Below the pieces are notes generated by a model. It was not told the DNA's origin and ran no database searches. It saw only the letters and a list, made by a program, of their open reading frames with translations. From NCBI RefSeq assembly GCF_037975245.1, contig NC_092569.1:9125001-9189000 (forward strand): a stretch of DNA of 64,000 bases. Reading direction: 5' to 3'. The stretch is from Apostichopus japonicus. Taxonomy: Eukaryota > Echinodermata > Holothuroidea > Aspidochirotida > Stichopodidae. How positions within the stretch are numbered: the first letter of the stretch is position 1; each line of letters begins with the position of its first letter. Below are positions 60,022 to 64,000 of the stretch, one piece after another. The translations under genes and the position numbers were made by a program.

Positions 60022-63000
60022 ATGGAATATTTCTTTACAGTGGGTGTTCTTGTTCTGTTAGTTGCATGTTATCCAGCCTTGTCAAGTAAGTACAGTAATT
60101 CACGATAACTTAGTCCCTGCTAGCCAGTTGTATACTGCACTGTATCTCGCGCAGAGAATCTGTATCCTGTTGATATATTACGCTTATTTTATATCAGTTT
60201 GTGTTTAAATTGAGAATTGTCAGTATCACACTAGCTGACTCGTATAGGCCTATTATTTTAGTCGCCGTGTGAGGACTAATGTCACTTCATACAACATTGA
60301 TATCCCTTCGTCATGGAAACGTTTGGTGTTCAACAATGGTACGTAAAGAATATACAGATGTCAGACTAGACTTGTTCATTGATATGAGTGGTTTCTACAT
60401 TGATACATATTTACAATAATAATTAACATTAACATTATAAAAACTTAGGCATCACATGGTATAGTCTGAGATATCTGATGACTGTAAATTTGGTCTATAT
60501 AGGTAGCGCCAAAAGAAAAGTTTGTGGCGTAAAATACTTTGTGTGAGCTTTAAACAATTAGGTGAGGGAGGGAGGGGTAGGGTGATTGCCCAAAATATCA
60601 CGAATAAACCATTTCCCACTTCCCTAACCCCTTTGACACGCCACTGCATTTAAAACAAAACCACGCAGGTTTGGTTGATGTATTTTGAACGTTCTTTAAT
60701 AATAGGCAAATGAAAGGAACGACATAGTACCTACGGTTCACTAAACTCAAACAAAAATATCTACAATTTCTGTTTTGAATTATGACGTTTATAATACGCA
60801 TACGAGGAGGAACCAAGCTGTTGTTATATGTTAAGCATATATATTAGATTGGGAAGGCATCAACTGTTGTGAAATATGACATGGTTTTGACGACATAGAT
60901 GATTTACTTAATCCCATTTCAATGAGCTTCATAAAGGCCACATTATCCATCAGCTTTCAGTTACCACCGCCACGCTTGAAGTATATAAGCCGCGGCGTAG
61001 CAAGTGGGTACCCCAGGAATGTGAATTCATTCAGAAATTTTCGGTTTTGAATCGCGGACGAAAAACCTTGGCAAACACTGTAATTGAATTAAAACAATTG
61101 GATAATCATGATATATTATACTCGATAGATATTTCTTTCTGCATGACCGTGTGATCTGCTTCTCAATATTCAATACATTTTTCTCCTTCATATAGTTTTT
61201 AGTGAATGCCAGTGCGTCCTATTGCACTGATGTTGTATAACATTTGAATGTAGATAGCGGAAAAGTGTTTCAGCTGGGCAAGAGGGATGGGTGGCGGAAT
61301 GTAAGGTTAATCGGAACAAAAAGGGAGTCGGAATGGGGACTAGATCGGCAAGTGTATATAGTTTATTCATATGATGAGTGTTTTAAAGGTGTTATAAGAG
61401 GGGTCATGGAAAGGCCTCTAGTCATTTATATATTGTAACTTCCAAATTTTGGACAACAATGAAACTTGGAGTCAAGCTTTTCCGAAGGTCATTCAAAAGA
61501 AATGTTCAAAATTCATCCCTGAGTACAGCTTTGTAATCAAGCATATAACAATTAAACATATTGGTCCTGGTTGAAAGTGGTAATACCACTTTCAACCAGG
61601 ACCAATATATTTACATACTATAGCCTACACCGTAGCAACTTTTGATGTCAATAATATTTAATTCTCCATTATTTGTATCATGTTAGCCAAAATGAGATCA
61701 TGATTTAATACTTTACTATTTTCTTTCAAGGAAAATCTCGATATTCCAAATGAATTTTCTGTAACTCTTCAGCTGCATTTAAATTGCATGTAAATTTTAA
61801 CGATTTTATGGCTAAGTAACAGCTAGGCTAATGACAGACAATTAAGTCAAGATAACGGGAAACTCTTAATCGTTTGTGTTGATTTGACGAGAAATACTAG
61901 TTTCCCCGCGCCCTACACCAGCCGATACTCATAGCTATAGTACAGTAACTACTGTTCATATCCCCTAACCGTACATTAGTAATTACTACTCAGTGTTCGT
62001 AACACGGTAACATGTGTTGCAGGTTGCACTGTAACAACTGCAAAGCTGTTATGTTGTTCCCATGTAAGGCAAAGATCTGCGGGACTGGACAAGGAGTCTT
62101 TGCAGATGAGAGGGTCTACGAAATGAAGTAAAGGAGGTACGGTACCGCTTGATTCCAGTTCACACATCTCCCTAATTTACGCTAATTTGTCATGCCGAGA
62201 ACGAAGAAAGGCCATCTTCGGGTATATCTATAGGCCTACTTATAGCATAAAACGACTAGATACGACTCCATATTTGTGTATTAAAGAACTCGCACTCAAT
62301 GGTTGATACAGCAACTAATGTTCACGTTCCACAACCGTGAATCAGTAATTACTACTTTGTGTTAGTTAGTGTACCAGCTATGAGTATCGGGTGCCCCTAC
62401 ACATCATGTCCCAGACATGTGTAGACTTGTCGAGAAAAACTCCTCTTCCCGCCCAATACAAATCCCCTACACACATCCCCTACACACATGCCCTACACAC
62501 ATCACGAAGGCTGACACCGTGTCGAGACGCAAGGACCGCACTTTCCACAATCATTCTACATAAATTGCAATCAGAGTGACACTGTCGCCTCATATGACTG
62601 TCATTTTCATAGTTAGCTCTTATGCTTATTCTTTCATGAAAACCACATTGATAACAGAATAAAGAGGACGACGTGATTGACTGTTCAATATTCAATAATT
62701 TCAGTTTCGACTCAAAATGCAGCAGAATAAATATTTTACCATAATTTATAGTCTGTTCAAGTTTATTAAGTCTTGTTTTATTTTTGTAGCATGCAGAGAA
62801 TACATTGGATGTTTTCGTAAACCTTCTGATGTAATGAGGGAAAAAAACACTGATGCCATGATGACTGTTTCAATGTGCTCACGGAAATGCGCGGAACTCA
62901 ATTATACAGTATACGGGTTGATGTATGGTAATAGATGTCACTGTGGAACGATAACTGATGTCGGTAATATTACACGTGATATGGAACCTGCTTCCCAGTG

Positions 63001-63832
63001 TAATACGCTATGCAGAGGGGTAGATAGATGTGGAGCAAACAAACACATGGCTGTGTATAAAGGTAGTTAAACATTATTCTCCGTCATATACAATGACACC
63101 ATTAATTGATATTGTTTTCCAATTTCTTTCAATCATTTAATATCAGTAATATTTACATCCAATTGTACACTACCATTGACGTCGCTAAATGTATTCATTA
63201 GACTAAACATCCCTCTAAACAGGGAGTTGTTTAATCGATTCTTCGTCACCTGTGACGTCATGACTGTTGGGTAACAGACGACGCTACAGCTTGGGGCCCT
63301 GGAACAATCATGGGGTCTTAGAAAAAAGCCACAGTGTTTTCTTATTTTCATAAAGTAAGATCAGTGAAATATATCTAGATTCCCTTGGCCCGACTTAGCT
63401 CTCGACAACTCTATGTCTATAAATCCGAGTATGAATTGAACAACTTCACAATCACTAATGGCAATTATCATCACTCCGAAATTAATTAATTTACAACATG
63501 TAGGTTTGGCATTAGTGAAGCATAATATCAGTAAAGGTATTTTTCATATTTCTTAGGCAATGAGTATAAAGGATGCTATGACGACAGTGGTCAACATTCC
63601 ACATTTAATCCGATAAAGGACTTGACACTTGAAGTTTGTGCTGACGAGTGCAGGAATTCAACTTTCTGGAGTGTCCTTCACGGTAATGAATGTTCCTGCC
63701 GGTCCCAGATACCACCAGATTCAACACGAAAAGATGACAAACATTGTAAACAACATGGAGTAAAGTGTACTGGTGGAGAGAAGTGTGGAGGAAGCGGCTA
63801 TATTGATCTCTATGTCAATATAGCCTACCATG
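60022..63832 (+). CDS. WSC-WSC receptor copy E, 5' part, intact so far; runs off the window
   Basis: Exons: 60022-60085 signal peptide (MEYFFTVGVLVLLVACYPAL); possible 61254-61388 F5/8-like exon; 62790-63062 WSC1; 63557-63832 WSC2. All internal exons are multiples of three in phase 1-1. WSC1 keeps the full set of cysteines (CREYIGCF, MCSRKCAE, RCHCG, CNTLC, RCGANKHMAVY), and so does WSC2 (YKGCYDD, VCADECRN, CSCRSQ, CTGGEKCGGSGYIDLY), including the codon that is TGA in D. By analogy with A and D, stalk, membrane and tail exons should follow outside the window. WSC modules are associated with glycan binding or cell-wall/surface sensing; the ligand here is unknown. The 5' flank matches C and D but lacks their tataaa. 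Confidence 0.78.
61254..61388 (+). CDS. candidate 45-residue exon resembling part of a discoidin (F5/8 type C) domain
   Basis: It follows a gaatgtag acceptor and ends AAAG|gtgtta, with length 135 and phase 1-1, so it would fit between the signal and WSC1 exons. It reads VFQLGKRDGW..VRLIGTKRESEWGLDRQV then VYS, reminiscent of the vtgI-TQGr..eWV..y.v.YS stretch of F5/8 type C domains. Copies at 33373 (C), 44334 (D) and 52381 (F) are broken by stops, lost acceptors or an insertion. Only part of a normal 150-residue domain is present. Domain assignment is tentative. Confidence 0.4.
61558..61608. repeat. perfect 24-bp palindrome with 3-nt loop
   Basis: Arm 61558-61581 (containing tggtcctggttgaaagtggt) is exactly complementary to 61585-61608; the loop is aat. 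The paralogues at about 44660 and 52700 have only one arm, so the second arm was added in copy E. Confidence 0.95.
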
Positions 63833-64000
63833 GTAAAGGTGTAAAAATATATCATCCTTAGGTGTCATTTGTTGTACAAAATACAACTTTTTGATTATAG
63901 TACATCTCACACCTGCATTGATTACTTCCTCCTCATAGTTTAAGGAAACACTCACACATAAGATATTTGATGTATTCAAATAGACTACTGTCCATATCGT
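63833..64000 (+). other. intron after WSC2 of copy E
   Basis: Starts at the gtaaag donor and matches the intron of copy D at 46904-47070. No exon is seen before the window ends. Confidence 0.6.

Overview
The window is animal genomic DNA, not prokaryotic. It is AT-rich, has spliced genes with GT-AG introns, and is crowded with eukaryotic transposons: hAT, pogo, PIF/Harbinger, Penelope-like, CR1/L2-like and RTE-like LINEs, and a tRNA-derived SINE. WSC-domain receptors, degenerate kinase-like genes and frequent aggcctat-type words suggest a marine invertebrate, possibly an echinoderm. That assignment is inference. No rRNA, true tRNA or CRISPR array was seen.

Layout. 1-5.2 kb is a nested transposon. 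Terminal inverted repeats of about 175 bp bracket a decayed LINE with an SGNH-hydrolase-like module, which is itself split by a hAT insertion with a perfect 8-bp target duplication. 5.2-8.3 kb is featureless. 8.4-10.6 kb holds a broken three-exon protein kinase preceded by six tandem heptads. 14.6-20.1 kb holds the best gene here (copy A): eight exons encoding a 521-residue type I membrane protein with signal peptide, WSC domain, second Cys-rich module, Ser/Thr-rich stalk, transmembrane helix and a repetitive cytoplasmic tail.

From 22.6 kb to the right edge, five more copies of a related WSC-WSC receptor gene (B, C, D, F, E in order) lie in tandem on the + strand. Every internal exon boundary before the transmembrane exon is phase 1, so modules can be gained or lost without breaking the frame. 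Copy lesions: B lacks a signal exon and has a Cys-to-stop change; C has a +1 frameshift in WSC1 and a deletion through WSC2; D is complete in architecture but has a TGA at a WSC2 cysteine; F has lost exons and a splice acceptor, and its tail exon is split by a 1.1-kb transposon; E is intact as far as the window reaches.

The tandem copies act as natural empty sites and date many insertions: a 2.86-kb pogo-type transposon (28656-31517, TA duplication), a 3.3-kb Penelope-like element (38724-42017) with its own hAT insertion, several hAT non-autonomous elements, an RTE-like LINE fragment with a small element inside it, and a SINE. The tails of D and F carry tyrosine motifs that fit ITSM/ITIM consensus patterns, so the cluster may be an expanded family of signalling surface receptors, possibly immune. 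That role is inference.
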